Shown here in pieces: positions 1-8,293 of a stretch of 64,000 nt of DNA. The notes under the pieces were generated by a model. The model ran no database searches. It was given only the letters and a program-made list of their open reading frames with translations, and was not told where the DNA came from. Each line of letters opens with the position of its first letter. Position 1 is the stretch's first letter. Source of the stretch: Ga0077527 sp964533495 (lineage in GTDB: Bacteria; Pseudomonadota; Gammaproteobacteria; Burkholderiales; SG8-41); the NCBI GenBank assembly GCA_964533495.1, contig CAZHJU010000006.1, positions 49,582 through 113,581 of the forward strand, given 5' to 3'. The translations under genes and the position numbers were made by a program.

Positions 1-1
1 G

Positions 2-46
2 CTGATGAGCGCCGACCATCCCGACAAGGACCTCGGCAAGCACTGA
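2..46 (+). CDS. C-terminal end of an unidentified protein (partial)
   Basis: The plus strand opens with an in-frame tail of 14 residues ending in PDKDLGKH and a TGA stop. The gene starts before the window, so neither product nor start can be named. It is convergent with the alpha/beta hydrolase that follows. The reading is weak because any short open stretch at a window edge would look similar. Confidence 0.35.
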   Translation: MMSADHPDKDLGKH

Positions 47-58
47 CCATCGCCGTGT

Positions 59-79
59 GCCGGGGCGGCACGCCCCGGC
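59..79. terminator. GC-rich hairpin between convergent genes
   Basis: A perfect 9-bp stem (GCCGGGGCG pairing with CGCCCCGGC) with a 3-nt loop lies between two convergent reading frames. It has no U-run on either side, so it could be a weak bidirectional terminator or an mRNA 3' end stabiliser. Confidence 0.4.
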
Positions 80-88
80 GGTCATGGC

Positions 89-895
89 TTATCCCGCCCT
101 GGCAAGCACCTCGCGGATGCGCGCGGCGATGTCCTGCGGTTTTTCGGCGGGCGTGATGTGGCGGCCGCCGGGAATCACGGTCAGCGTGGAACCGGCAATG
201 CCCTTGTGCAGCGCTTCGGCCATCGCCACCGGCGTGGCGTAGTCCTCTTCGCCGACGACCACCGCGGTCGGCACCTTGATCGTTGCGAGGCCCCCGCGCA
301 GGTCGCCGTCGCCGAGCATTTCGCAGGTCTTCACGTAGCAGTCGACGTCGTTGTCGAGAAATACCCTGACCAGGCGGTCGACCACGGCTTTTTCATTCGC
401 GCGAAAGGCGTCGCCGAACCAGCGGCCGGTCTGGAATTCGACCAGCGCGGCCATGCCTTTTTCCTTGCCGGTGGCGCCGCGTTCGCGCCAGACCCTGGGC
501 GCGTCGGCGCCGTACCAGGCGGTGGTGTCGATCAGCGCGAGGCCCGTCGTGCGCCGCGGGTAGCCGATCGCGAAGGCCTGTGCCACCATGCCGCCCATCG
601 AGCAGCCGCCGATCACCGCCGACGGCCATTGGACGTGATCCATCAGCTCCGCGAGGTCGCGCGCGAAGAGCTGCGGCGTGTAGGTCATCACCGGCTGGCC
701 GGAGCGGCCGTGACCGCGGCAGTCCCAGGTCAGCACCTGCGCGTTTTTGGCCAGCGCCTGCGCCACGCCGTCCCAGATGCTGCGGTCGAGCGCCAGCGAA
801 TGCACCAGCGCCACGCGCGGCGCGCCGGGACCGGCGTTGTCGAGCAGGGTGTAGGCAATTTCGCAGCCATCGGAAGTTTTGAAGCGATCCGCCAT
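89..895 (-). CDS. alpha/beta-fold hydrolase, 3-oxoadipate enol-lactonase-like
   Basis: This 268-residue protein has the alpha/beta hydrolase fold. The nucleophile elbow is GCSMGG (Ser near residue 99). The acid lies in the VGEEDYATP stretch, and the catalytic histidine is near the end in GGRHITP. Length and motifs resemble PcaD-type enol-lactonases and related aromatic-ring-product hydrolases, but no other beta-ketoadipate pathway gene is adjacent, so the substrate is open. The frame is open further upstream, but the ATG at 895 is preceded by a GAGGA ribosome site and matches the usual family start. It is probably cytoplasmic, as no signal peptide is visible. Confidence 0.85.
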   Translation of the reverse strand: MADRFKTSDGCEIAYTLLDNAGPGAPRVALVHSLALDRSIWDGVAQALAKNAQVLTWDCRGHGRSGQPVMTYTPQLFARDLAELMDHVQWPSAVIGGCSMGGMVAQAFAIGYPRRTTGLALIDTTAWYGADAPRVWRERGATGKEKGMAALVEFQTGRWFGDAFRANEKAVVDRLVRVFLDNDVDCYVKTCEMLGDGDLRGGLATIKVPTAVVVGEEDYATPVAMAEALHKGIAGSTLTVIPGGRHITPAEKPQDIAARIREVLARAG

Positions 896-1132
896 GTCAT
901 GTTCCTCGGGTTTCGGGTTGTCGTGATTCCACGGAAGGTGGATTTGATCGGCCTGTGGCTGCGCCACGCGCGGCGCAAGGGAAGAAAATTATAAGGCAGA
1001 CGCCGCCGGGCAAGGCGCAGCCGGATCGGCCCGATTTCCTTCTTGCCGCATCGTGGGCGCCCGGCTAAGCTGGGCTCCGCCGGCGCAACGTCCGCATTCC
1101 GCGGCAGAGCCGCGTGTCACCGGAGAATCGAA

Positions 1133-1390
1133 TTGAACCCGGAAACCATCAAGGTCCGCGTCACCGAAACCCGCCAGTTGATGGACGTCGTCGTGTTCAG
1201 CAAGCGGGCCTCGTCCATCGAAGTGGTATTGGGCAGCGGCGTGCACAGCGTCAAATGCGAGCTGACGCCGACCCGCAACGGGCTGGCCTACGCTGGCTCG
1301 GTGATGGGGCGCGAAATCGTCTACGAGCGTAGCCGCGAACAGGTGCAGGCCGACATCGATCGGCTCAACCCCGGTGAATACCGGCGCTGA
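1133..1390 (+). CDS. conserved-looking hypothetical protein, 85 aa
   Basis: This small soluble protein begins LNPETIKVRVTETRQ and ends RLNPGEYRR. I do not recognise a family. The best start is a TTG at 1133, preceded by GGAGA at a 7-nt spacing. The frame is open upstream to about 1043, but that part is arginine-rich and looks non-coding. It is predicted to be mainly beta strands with a short C-terminal helix, and no membrane segment or catalytic motif is visible. It is convergent with the MAPEG gene, whose end lies only 9 bp away. Confidence 0.6.
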   Translation: MNPETIKVRVTETRQLMDVVVFSKRASSIEVVLGSGVHSVKCELTPTRNGLAYAGSVMGREIVYERSREQVQADIDRLNPGEYRR

Positions 1391-1399
1391 GGGCGCGCC

Positions 1400-1783
1400 T
1401 CAGAACATCCGCGCGAACAGCAGGAACAGGCTGGCCGAGATGATGACGCTGAAGGTCAGCACCATGCCGGCCGTGCGGTAGCGGAGGTTTTCGCGCGTCC
1501 GGCTCACGCCCCAGGCATGCAGCAGGCGCCCGGCGAGCAGCGCGGCGCCGAGAATGTGCATGCGCAGCGCCGAACCGCCGCCGCGTTCCACGAAAAACAT
1601 CAGCAGCAGCGCCAGCGGCACGTACTCCGCGAAGTTGGCGTGCACGCGCATCGCCCGCCGCAGCGGCGCCTGGTCGCCGTCGCCCAGCGCCACCCGGTGC
1701 CTGCGCCGCAGGCGGATGGTCTGCAGGCTGAGGGCGACGAACACCAGTCCGAGGAGGGCGGCGTAGAGCGGGGTGACGGTCAT
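1400..1783 (-). CDS. MAPEG-family membrane protein
   Basis: This 127-residue integral membrane protein has four hydrophobic segments and the MAPEG pattern: a basic stretch after the first helix, then RAMRVHANFAEYVPLALLL, which holds the conserved N-x-x-E-Y element. MAPEG proteins include glutathione-dependent membrane transferases, but the bacterial members are mostly uncharacterised. The ATG at 1783 has a GGAG ribosome site about 9 nt upstream. A TTG at 1801 in the same frame is a less likely start. It lies downstream of the FAD monooxygenase on the same strand with a 69-bp gap, so it may or may not share that transcript. Confidence 0.8.
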   Translation of the reverse strand: MTVTPLYAALLGLVFVALSLQTIRLRRRHRVALGDGDQAPLRRAMRVHANFAEYVPLALLLMFFVERGGGSALRMHILGAALLAGRLLHAWGVSRTRENLRYRTAGMVLTFSVIISASLFLLFARMF

Positions 1784-1852
1784 GACCGGGAGCTCCGGCA
1801 AGGATGATGTCGATCATTCTAGACGCTGCCGCGAAAGGCGGCGCGGCCGGAT

Positions 1853-3070
1853 TCAGAACGTCCGCGTCACCGCGATGTCGCGCATGACCGCTGCCGGGGT
1901 GTGGCGTTCGGCGGCGGCGGTGTTGCCGGCGGCGCAGGCTTCGAGGTAGGCGCCGAGTTCGCGGGCGTGGGCCACGACCGCGCGGCCGAAGCGCGCGCGT
2001 TGCGCCGAATATTCCGGCAGCGCCGCCGCGGGATCGTTGCTCGCCTTCCGCAGCAGGTCGGCCAGCGCCATCGCGTCGCCCGCGGCCTTGGACACGCCCA
2101 TGCCGACATGCGGCCGCGCGACGAAGGCGGCGTCGCCGAGCAGGGCGACGCGGCCGTAATGCATCCGCGCCGATTCGAGATCGAAGATCGCCTGGAAGAA
2201 AGGCTGCCTGGTGCGGGCGACGACCTCGGCGAACTGCGGCGACAGGCTGTCCCGCGCGGCGGCGCGCATGGCGGCGATCACCTCCGGCCGGATCAGCGGC
2301 GGCGGGATCGACATGTCGTGGCGGCGGCCGTGGACGTCGGTGCAGAGCCCGGGCAATTCGCGTTCCGCGTGGGCCGGGCGGTACCAGACGAAGTTGAAGC
2401 AGCGTTCGCCGGCGCGCGTCGAATGGCCGAAGCCGGCCACCGGGTAGCCGAGCATGTGCTCGCGCGGGGCGAGGCTGAAGGCGAATTTCGGAAACAGGTC
2501 GCCGCGGGTCCGCGGTGTCAGGTCGTTCTCGCCGGCGAGCCCGCGCCAGGCGATGTAGCCGGCGTAGCGCGGTGCCGTCTCCGGGGAAAGCTGCGCGCGC
2601 ACCGCGGAGCGGATGCCGTCGGCGCCGACCAGCAGGTCGCCGCGTGCCGATGCGCCGTTGCGGAAATGCGCGGTGACGCCCTCCGCATCCTGCGCGACGC
2701 CGCTGCAGGCATGGCCGAGGCGGTAGCGGTCTGCCGGAAAAGCCGCGAGCAGCAGCTCGTGCAGCCGGCCCCAGGTGGTCAGGCACTGCCGGACCGGCAG
2801 CGTGCCGAGCGCGCCGCCGTCGCGGCCGAAGGCGACGCGGCCCTCGATGTCGACGCCGATGCCTTCGCCGGTCTCGATGCCGATGCGCGCCAGCGCGTCG
2901 AAAATGTCGGGGTGGGTGATGATGCCGGCGCCGCGGCCGGCGAGCGGCCCGGCGGACTGCTCGAAGACCTCGACGTCCCAGCCGGCGCGGTGCAGCAGGT
3001 TGGCGGCGAACAGTCCGCCGAGCGAGCCGCCGATGACCAGCGCCCGCGGCGGGCGCGCTGCCGCGGTCAT
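1853..3070 (-). CDS. FAD-dependent aromatic-type monooxygenase
   Basis: This 405-residue group A flavin monooxygenase has the dinucleotide-binding GGSLGG at residues 14-19, followed by an acidic end of strand 2 (VEVFEQ). It also has the VGADGIRS segment and the second FAD motif LLGDAAF near residue 311. Its overall look is that of the 2,6-dihydroxypyridine or salicylate hydroxylase class. It would hydroxylate an aromatic or heteroaromatic ring using NAD(P)H and O2. The gene starts 6 bp after the VOC gene stop and is probably co-transcribed with that gene and the NIPSNAP gene. The true substrate cannot be read from the sequence. Confidence 0.88.
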   Translation of the reverse strand: MTAAARPPRALVIGGSLGGLFAANLLHRAGWDVEVFEQSAGPLAGRGAGIITHPDIFDALARIGIETGEGIGVDIEGRVAFGRDGGALGTLPVRQCLTTWGRLHELLLAAFPADRYRLGHACSGVAQDAEGVTAHFRNGASARGDLLVGADGIRSAVRAQLSPETAPRYAGYIAWRGLAGENDLTPRTRGDLFPKFAFSLAPREHMLGYPVAGFGHSTRAGERCFNFVWYRPAHAERELPGLCTDVHGRRHDMSIPPPLIRPEVIAAMRAAARDSLSPQFAEVVARTRQPFFQAIFDLESARMHYGRVALLGDAAFVARPHVGMGVSKAAGDAMALADLLRKASNDPAAALPEYSAQRARFGRAVVAHARELGAYLEACAAGNTAAAERHTPAAVMRDIAVTRTF

Positions 3071-3076
3071 GCCGGC

Positions 3077-3520
3077 TCAGGCCGCCGCGGCTTCCGCGGC
3101 GGGATAGTTCAGCTCGAGCGTGACGCCGCTGGGATCCTCGAAGAACACCTGGTGGATGCCCAGCGAAGGCACCGTGCGTTCGCGGAAGGCGACGCCGTGG
3201 CGGGCGAGCCGCGCGCGCATGTCCGCGAGTCCCGTGGCGGTGAAGGCCATGTGGTCGACGGTGCCGGTGCCTTCCAGGGTGGCCGGATCGCGGTCGCCGA
3301 GATAATCCTTCAGGCCCTGCGGGTCGTCCGGGTCGATGCCGATGATATGCACGACGCCCGTGGTCTCCGGGTACTGCGCGCCGTTGTAGAGCCAGAGGCC
3401 GGGAAATCCGAAGGGCGGGCGGAAGCCGGCCGTGAATCCCATGACTTCCGTGTAGAAGCGGCGCGATGCCTCGATGTCGGAGGTGCGGATCGAATAGTGA
3501 TCGAGCCTGCCGACGGGCAT
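3077..3520 (-). CDS. VOC-family (glyoxalase/extradiol-like) protein
   Basis: This single-domain protein of 147 residues has the vicinal-oxygen-chelate pattern. An early histidine (RLDHYSIRTSD, His8), a mid-chain DHMAF histidine and a late glutamate (PSGVTLELNYP) could bind a metal. Known members are glyoxalases, epimerases, extradiol dioxygenases and resistance proteins, so the reaction is not decided. It sits between the NIPSNAP and monooxygenase genes with gaps of 19 and 6 bp. This suggests one operon, in which it might rearrange or open the product of the monooxygenase. That role is inference. Confidence 0.82.
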   Translation of the reverse strand: MPVGRLDHYSIRTSDIEASRRFYTEVMGFTAGFRPPFGFPGLWLYNGAQYPETTGVVHIIGIDPDDPQGLKDYLGDRDPATLEGTGTVDHMAFTATGLADMRARLARHGVAFRERTVPSLGIHQVFFEDPSGVTLELNYPAAEAAAA

Positions 3521-3539
3521 GCGCCGCTCCCGGTTCTTC

Positions 3540-4178
3540 TTATTGCAGCGGCGAAAACGCCGAGGGCATCACGATCTTGTTTTCCTGGGCGACCAGCAGC
3601 GGGTCGGGCATGTTTTCCTTCTTGGCGACGGCCGAGGGCGGCCAGATGCCGGCGGCCACGGCTTTTTCGCGGGACTCGTTGCGGGCGTCCAGCGACGGGT
3701 ACGACCAGATGTGGGTGAAGCGGTTGAGCCCGCCCAGCTCGGTGTACCAGACACCCACCAGCGGGCTGAACTTGATCCGTTCCGGCATCGCCTTTTCCCA
3801 GACCCTGGCGATCTTGCCCAGTTCGCCGGGCGCGAAGGTGTAGGTGCGCATCTCGAAGTACGGTCCCATTTTTCCCGGCTTGATTTCGGGGGAAAAGGCG
3901 AAGGGGATGTAGATTTCCGAGCGCATGTTGACGATGAACTCGCCGATCTTCGGCGGCCAGTTGCCGCCGGCGACGGCCTCGGCGCGGATGCGTTCGCGCT
4001 CGGCGAGATCCTTGTACGGCCAGACGTGGATGATCTGGTTCAGCGGCCCGATTTCGGTATGCCAGAACGCAGCCAGCGGCGACAGTTTCTTGCGATATTC
4101 GTAGGCTTCGCCGAAACGCTTTTCGACTTCCGGCTGCGATTTCGGCTTGATGTCGTAGGTGCGCACTTCGTAGATCAT
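3540..4178 (-). CDS. tandem NIPSNAP-domain protein
   Basis: The 212 residues form two similar halves. Each begins YEVRTYDIK or FEMRTYTFA and carries W(H/Y)TE..G.LN followed by I(H/T)(V/I)W, the dimeric alpha-beta barrel pattern of the NIPSNAP family. The family is often found beside catabolic genes in bacteria, but its chemistry is not established. There is no signal peptide. A clear GGAGG-type site precedes the ATG. It is the promoter-proximal gene of the set 3540-1853 and lies 72 bp downstream of the LysR gene on the same strand. Confidence 0.85.
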   Translation of the reverse strand: MIYEVRTYDIKPKSQPEVEKRFGEAYEYRKKLSPLAAFWHTEIGPLNQIIHVWPYKDLAERERIRAEAVAGGNWPPKIGEFIVNMRSEIYIPFAFSPEIKPGKMGPYFEMRTYTFAPGELGKIARVWEKAMPERIKFSPLVGVWYTELGGLNRFTHIWSYPSLDARNESREKAVAAGIWPPSAVAKKENMPDPLLVAQENKIVMPSAFSPLQ

Positions 4179-4250
4179 GGTTTCCTCCGGGTTGTTGCCG
4201 CTTTTCGTGGAGCGGCGAGTTTACCAGAGGCCCGGGGGCGCACGGCCCGC

Positions 4251-5180
4251 TCAGAGCGCGCGCGCGGTGTCGGCGATCAGCTGGCGGAACCAGCGCTGGG
4301 CCGGCGGCTTGTGATTGCGTTCGTGCCAGTACATCGCGATGCGGGCGTCGGGCACGTCGACCGGCAACGGCAGGATCTGCAGGGGATGGTGCGCGGCCAT
4401 CGCCTGGGCCAGCCGCTGCGGCACCGTGGACAGCAGGTTCGATTGCGACACCGCGCGCGTCAGCGCGAAGGCGTTCTGCACCTGCAGCGCGATGCGCAGG
4501 CGGCCGCCGAGCGCGGCCACCGCGGCGTCGACCGCCCCGGTGGAGACGCGGGTGCGCGGCTGCTCGACGCGGACATGGGCGGCTTCCATGTACTGCGCCG
4601 CGCCGATGCGGCCTTTCAGCCGCGGATGGCCGCGGCGGGCGATGCACACCAGCGGATCGCGGAACAGCAGCTTCATGCGCAGCGCCGGCGGCGGGTCGGG
4701 CAGCCAGCCGAGGCGCAGGTCGATCTTGCCGCTTTCGAACCAGCCCGTCGCCTGCTCCGGGTCCGAGGTGCGGAAGGCGACGTCGATGCCGGGGGCATGG
4801 GTCTCGATGTGGGCGGCGAGCCGCGGCGCGAGCAGGTATTCGACGAACTCCGGGGACATCACCGCGAAGCGCTGCTGCGCGGTCGCCGGCGCGAAATCCG
4901 CCGGGCGCGCGCGCAGTCGTTCCGCGGCGGCGATCAGCGCGTGCACCTCGCCCTCGAGTTCGAGCGCGCGCGCGGTCGGCGTCATGCGGTCCCGGCCTTT
5001 CAGCAGCAGGGGATCGTCGAACAGCCGGCGCAGGCGGGCGAGGGCGTGACTGACGGCGGGCTGCGACAGCTCCAGGCGCAGCGCGGCGCGGGAGACGCTG
5101 CGCTCGGCCATCAGCGCGGCGAAGCAGCGCAGCAGGCGGAAGTCGGGCTCCTGATCATTCATCGCTGGAATAAAGGTCAT
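4251..5180 (-). CDS. LysR-family transcriptional regulator
   Basis: A typical N-terminal winged helix-turn-helix (residues about 14-70, with LRCFAALMAERSVSRAALRLELSQPAVSHALARL) is followed by a substrate-binding periplasmic-type domain, 309 residues in all. It is divergent from the CocE-type hydrolase and lies upstream of the NIPSNAP-VOC-monooxygenase genes, so it is the likely regulator of one or both. A second in-frame ATG at 5162 would give a protein six residues shorter. Neither start has a good ribosome site. The 5' end lies in a palindrome (5178-5189) suited to autoregulation. Confidence 0.9.
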   Translation of the reverse strand: MTFIPAMNDQEPDFRLLRCFAALMAERSVSRAALRLELSQPAVSHALARLRRLFDDPLLLKGRDRMTPTARALELEGEVHALIAAAERLRARPADFAPATAQQRFAVMSPEFVEYLLAPRLAAHIETHAPGIDVAFRTSDPEQATGWFESGKIDLRLGWLPDPPPALRMKLLFRDPLVCIARRGHPRLKGRIGAAQYMEAAHVRVEQPRTRVSTGAVDAAVAALGGRLRIALQVQNAFALTRAVSQSNLLSTVPQRLAQAMAAHHPLQILPLPVDVPDARIAMYWHERNHKPPAQRWFRQLIADTARAL

Positions 5181-5189
5181 TCATGAATG
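5178..5189. promoter_or_regulatory. 12-bp palindrome at the LysR/hydrolase divergent promoter
   Basis: CATTCATGAATG is a perfect dyad in the AT-rich gap between two divergent genes. LysR-type regulators commonly bind dyads of the T-N11-A kind at such places. Binding is inferred from position and symmetry only. Confidence 0.4.
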
Positions 5190-5272
5190 AATATGGACCG
5201 ATCATAACAGCGCGCCCAGAATCATGCTGCCTGCCGCGCCGCCGCGCCGGCATCCCGCCAGAGGAGGAAAGC

Positions 5273-6997
5273 ATGAACGCCAGAGCCGCCAGCAAGTCCC
5301 GCAATGTGTCAAAACCGAAGAAATGCAGGCTGATCGTCGAGAAGGACGTGCAGATCCCGCTGCGCGACGGCAGCGTGATCTATGCCGACGTGTTCCGCCC
5401 GAACTTCCGCGAAAAGCTGCCGGTGATCCTCAACGTCGGGCCGTACCAGAAGGACAAGCTGTGGCGCCCGCCGGCGGATCTCGAGGAGAAGGCGAACCCG
5501 TACATGAACTGGGAGACCGTCAATCCCGAATGGTGGTGCCCGCGCGGCTACGCCTGCGTGCGCGTGGACGTGCGCGGCGCCGGCAAATCGCCGGGCAAGT
5601 CGGACCCGAGCTCGTACCAGGAAGGGCTGGACACGTATGACGCCATCGAGTGGATCGCGAAGCGCGACTGGTGTTCCGGCAAGGTCGGCATGCTGGGCAT
5701 TTCCTATCATGCCTCGTCGCAGTGGCGCGCGGCCAACCTGCAGCCGCCGTCGCTGAAAGCGATCATGCCCTGGGAGGGGCGCGCCGACCAGTACCGCGAC
5801 CAGGCCTACCACGGCGGCATTTTCGCACTGGGCTTCATCGGCAACTGGTGGCTGACGCACACCGCGCACCATCTGCTGGGCAAGCCGCGCAGCTACAACC
5901 CCGACGCTTTCCGCAACGACATGATGTGGCAGTTCATGCGCAACGATCTCGATTCGGAATACTGGCGCATGAACAGCGCGCAGTGGGACCGCATCAAGGT
6001 GCCGGTCTACAGCGTCGGCAACTGGGGCGGCTTCTCGATGCACCTGCGCGGCAACACCGAGGGCTTCATGAATGCGGCTTCGAGGCACAGGAAGCTGCGC
6101 ATCCACACCGGCAGCCATTTCCACCCCTTCCATTCCGAAGAGGGACGCATGGACCAGCTGCGCTGGTTCGACTGCTGGCTGAAGGATCGCGACACCGGCA
6201 TCATGGACGAGCCGCCGGTGAAGCTGGAAATCCGCACCGGCGGCAGCACCAAGCCCTATGCCTTCCGCACCGAGAACGAATGGCCGCTGAAGCGCACGAA
6301 GTGGACGAAGTTCTACCTGAAGCCCGAGCGCAGCAGGCCGGGCGGTCCGGACGAAGTCGAGGGCGAACTCGCGAAAAGCGCGCCGCGCAACCGCGGCAGG
6401 CTGTCGTATTCGGCCAGCGGCGTGACCTCGGCCGGCGTCGCCGGCGGCTCCTCGCTGGCGACGACCCACGGCAACACCGGGCGCACTGGCATCTCCTTCG
6501 TCACGCCGCCGCTGGCGGCCGACACCGAAATCACCGGCCCGCTGGTCGCCAACCTGTGGGTGTCGAGCACCTCGGAGGACATGGACATCTTCGTCACCAT
6601 CCGCAACATCGATGCCGACGGGCACGACATCTGCGAAGTCGGACAGCACGGCCAGCCGGTGCCCTGTGTGACCAAGGGCTGGCTGCGCGCCTCCCACCGC
6701 AAGCTCGACCCGAAAAAATCCCTGCCGTACCGGCCCTACCACGCGCACGACGAGCGGCAGTGGCTGAAAAAGGGCGAAATCGTCGAATGCCGGATCGAAG
6801 TGTGGCCGACCAGCATGGTGTTCAGGAAGGGTCACCGCATCCGCGTCGACATCCAGCCGCGCGACGGCCAGGGTAGCGCGCCGTACACCCATTATCACGC
6901 CGACTACAACGCCGGCGCGGTGAACACGATTCACGCCGGCGGCAGCACGCCCTCGTACCTGATGCTGCCGGTCATTCCGCCGAAACGGGGGAGATAG
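5273..6997 (+). CDS. CocE/NonD-family serine hydrolase (X-Pro dipeptidyl-peptidase-like)
   Basis: This 574-residue protein has an N-terminal alpha/beta hydrolase (VPIPLRDGS-like opening, DVRGAGKSPG, and nucleophile motif GISYHASSQW with Ser near 144) and a C-terminal jelly-roll domain of the X-Pro dipeptidyl-peptidase non-catalytic type (residues about 370-570). Relatives cleave acyl or amide bonds of small molecules such as cocaine, cephalosporin and glutaryl side chains, so the substrate is unknown. The usual GxSYxG motif is altered after the tyrosine to HAS. The ATG at 5273 has an ideal GAGGAGG site; the open frame upstream to 5183 is not needed. It is divergent from the LysR gene and possibly controlled by it. 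Confidence 0.88.
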   Translation: MNARAASKSRNVSKPKKCRLIVEKDVQIPLRDGSVIYADVFRPNFREKLPVILNVGPYQKDKLWRPPADLEEKANPYMNWETVNPEWWCPRGYACVRVDVRGAGKSPGKSDPSSYQEGLDTYDAIEWIAKRDWCSGKVGMLGISYHASSQWRAANLQPPSLKAIMPWEGRADQYRDQAYHGGIFALGFIGNWWLTHTAHHLLGKPRSYNPDAFRNDMMWQFMRNDLDSEYWRMNSAQWDRIKVPVYSVGNWGGFSMHLRGNTEGFMNAASRHRKLRIHTGSHFHPFHSEEGRMDQLRWFDCWLKDRDTGIMDEPPVKLEIRTGGSTKPYAFRTENEWPLKRTKWTKFYLKPERSRPGGPDEVEGELAKSAPRNRGRLSYSASGVTSAGVAGGSSLATTHGNTGRTGISFVTPPLAADTEITGPLVANLWVSSTSEDMDIFVTIRNIDADGHDICEVGQHGQPVPCVTKGWLRASHRKLDPKKSLPYRPYHAHDERQWLKKGEIVECRIEVWPTSMVFRKGHRIRVDIQPRDGQGSAPYTHYHADYNAGAVNTIHAGGSTPSYLMLPVIPPKRGR

Positions 6998-7012
6998 ACA
7001 ATGCGCGGGGGA

Positions 7013-7046
7013 TTGCGCCGGCTCCGGAGTGTGTCTACAATGTAGA
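7013..7046 (+). promoter_or_regulatory. promoter with overlapping operator for the mazEF-like pair
   Basis: A -10 box TACAAT (7036-7041) lies 17 bp after a weak -35 TTGCGC (7013-7018). The -10 is embedded in a perfect 13-bp dyad, TCTACA-A-TGTAGA (7034-7046). An operator over the -10 of a toxin-antitoxin operon fits the known autorepression by AbrB/MazE antitoxins. No experimental support can be seen here. Confidence 0.5.
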
Positions 7047-7076
7047 TACTTTATCGAGCATCACGGGAGTTGCGCA

Positions 7077-7319
7077 ATGGAATCCGTAATCCGCAAATGG
7101 GGCAACAGCCCGGCACTGCGGCTGCCGTCTTCGGTATTGAAGGAGGCGGGATATCGACTCGAACAGAAAGTCGAGCTGGTGGTCAGGCGCGGCCAGATCG
7201 TGATCCAGCCATCGCGGAAGCTTGAGTACGAACTGAACGAATTGCTTGACGGCATTACCCCGCGGAATCTTCATGATGAGTCCGACTTCGGGACACCGGC
7301 AGGAAAAGAGCTGCTTTGA
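7077..7319 (+). CDS. AbrB/MazE-type antitoxin
   Basis: This 80-residue protein has an N-terminal swapped-hairpin AbrB DNA-binding domain (SVIRKWGNSPALRLPSSVLKEAG, residues 3-25) and a short acidic toxin-binding tail. It should repress its own operon and neutralise the toxin encoded just downstream. The ATG at 7077 has a GGGAG site at a 7-nt spacing. An earlier GTG in frame at 7029 would lie inside the promoter and is unlikely. The stop TGA overlaps the toxin ATG by one base, so the two genes are translationally coupled. Confidence 0.85.
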   Translation: MESVIRKWGNSPALRLPSSVLKEAGYRLEQKVELVVRRGQIVIQPSRKLEYELNELLDGITPRNLHDESDFGTPAGKELL

Positions 7320-7660
7320 TGGCGGTAAAACGTTACGTGCCGGACGCCGGTGATGTGGTCTGGCTGCAGTTTGATCCGCAGGCCGGGCATGAGCAGGCGG
7401 GCCATCGGCCGGCCTTGGTGTTGAGTCCGGCCTCCTACAACGGAAAAACCGGTTTGATGATCTGCTGCCCAATCACCACGCAGATCAAGGGCTATCCCTT
7501 CGAGGTGCTCACGGAAATCGAAGGCACTGCCTGTGCGGTGTTGTCGGACCAGGCCAAGTCGTTGGACTGGAAAGTCAGGCGCGTCCGGAAAAAGGCCGTT
7601 GTGGCGGCGGAGGTCGCGCAGCACGTCCGTGCCAAGCTGAAGGCGCTGCTGATGATTTGA
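7319..7660 (+). CDS. MazF-family mRNA interferase toxin
   Basis: This 113-residue protein matches the MazF/PemK fold. It opens YVPDAGDVVWLQFDPQAGHEQAGHRPALVLSP, where the GHEQ.G.RP block is the family signature, and later has the CCPITTQIKGYPFEV and LSDQAKSLDW strands that form the active site. MazF toxins cleave mRNA at short sequences when freed from antitoxin. The ATG overlaps the antitoxin stop (TGATG). The pair looks intact and functional. It is convergent with the GDSL gene. Confidence 0.88.
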   Translation: MAVKRYVPDAGDVVWLQFDPQAGHEQAGHRPALVLSPASYNGKTGLMICCPITTQIKGYPFEVLTEIEGTACAVLSDQAKSLDWKVRRVRKKAVVAAEVAQHVRAKLKALLMI

Positions 7661-7678
7661 AGGGCGCTTCGGCCGTCG

Positions 7679-8281
7679 TCAATCCGGGCGAAACCACCAC
7701 GCCGGCCACTGCAGCACGCGTTCCGCGACCAGCGCATAACCGCTGCCGTCGGGATGCGTGCCGTCGCCGGCGGCGACCGCGCGCTTCCACGCGGAATCGT
7801 TCGCGAGACGTTCCGCCAGCGGCAGATAGGGCACGCCGAGTTCCGCGGCGAGCAGGGCATAGGTGGCGCACAGCGCGACGATGTGCGTGTCCTGCGCGGC
7901 CTCGCCGACCGGCAGCGGGCCGATCACCAGCACCGGGCAGCGCGCGCGGGCCTCGCCGAGGATGCCGCGGAAGTTTTCGATGCTCGCCGGCATCGGCACG
8001 CGCAGGGCCTGGCCGTCCTCGGTCATGTCGTTGGCGCCGAAGGAAAACAGCAGGTAGGGTGAACACTCGGCGCGCAGCCGCGCGTCGCATTCGGCCTGCC
8101 AGCGCGCGGCGATGTCGGCGCTGGTGTCGCGGCGCACACCGAGGTTGTAGGCGGTGATGTCGTAGCCCGCGGCGCAGGCCGCGGCGGCGACGCGGCCGAC
8201 CCAGCCGCCGCCTGCGGTGTCGCCGGTGCCCTGCACGAAGGAGTCGCCGACGAAACAGACGCGGTGGTCGCCCCGGCGCAT
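7679..8281 (-). CDS. SGNH/GDSL-family esterase or lipase
   Basis: The protein has 200 residues with all SGNH blocks. GDSF near residue 12 supplies the nucleophile serine, NLG near 48 is block II, GAND near 83 is block III, and GTHPDGSGY near 172 supplies Asp and His. No signal peptide is visible, so it appears cytoplasmic, like the smaller acyl-esterases of this class. The gene is 12 bp downstream of the Nudix gene on the same strand and likely forms a three-gene operon with it and the hypothetical 8722-9096. The natural ester substrate is unknown. Confidence 0.87.
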   Translation of the reverse strand: MRRGDHRVCFVGDSFVQGTGDTAGGGWVGRVAAAACAAGYDITAYNLGVRRDTSADIAARWQAECDARLRAECSPYLLFSFGANDMTEDGQALRVPMPASIENFRGILGEARARCPVLVIGPLPVGEAAQDTHIVALCATYALLAAELGVPYLPLAERLANDSAWKRAVAAGDGTHPDGSGYALVAERVLQWPAWWFRPD

Positions 8282-8293
8282 GGCGTCAGCCGC

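Noticed and set aside
1901..3718. Long open frame on the plus strand opposite the flavin monooxygenase, VOC and NIPSNAP genes
   Set aside because: It is a shadow of high-GC codons. The translation is rich in Arg/Ala/Gly without motifs, while the minus-strand genes have clear families.
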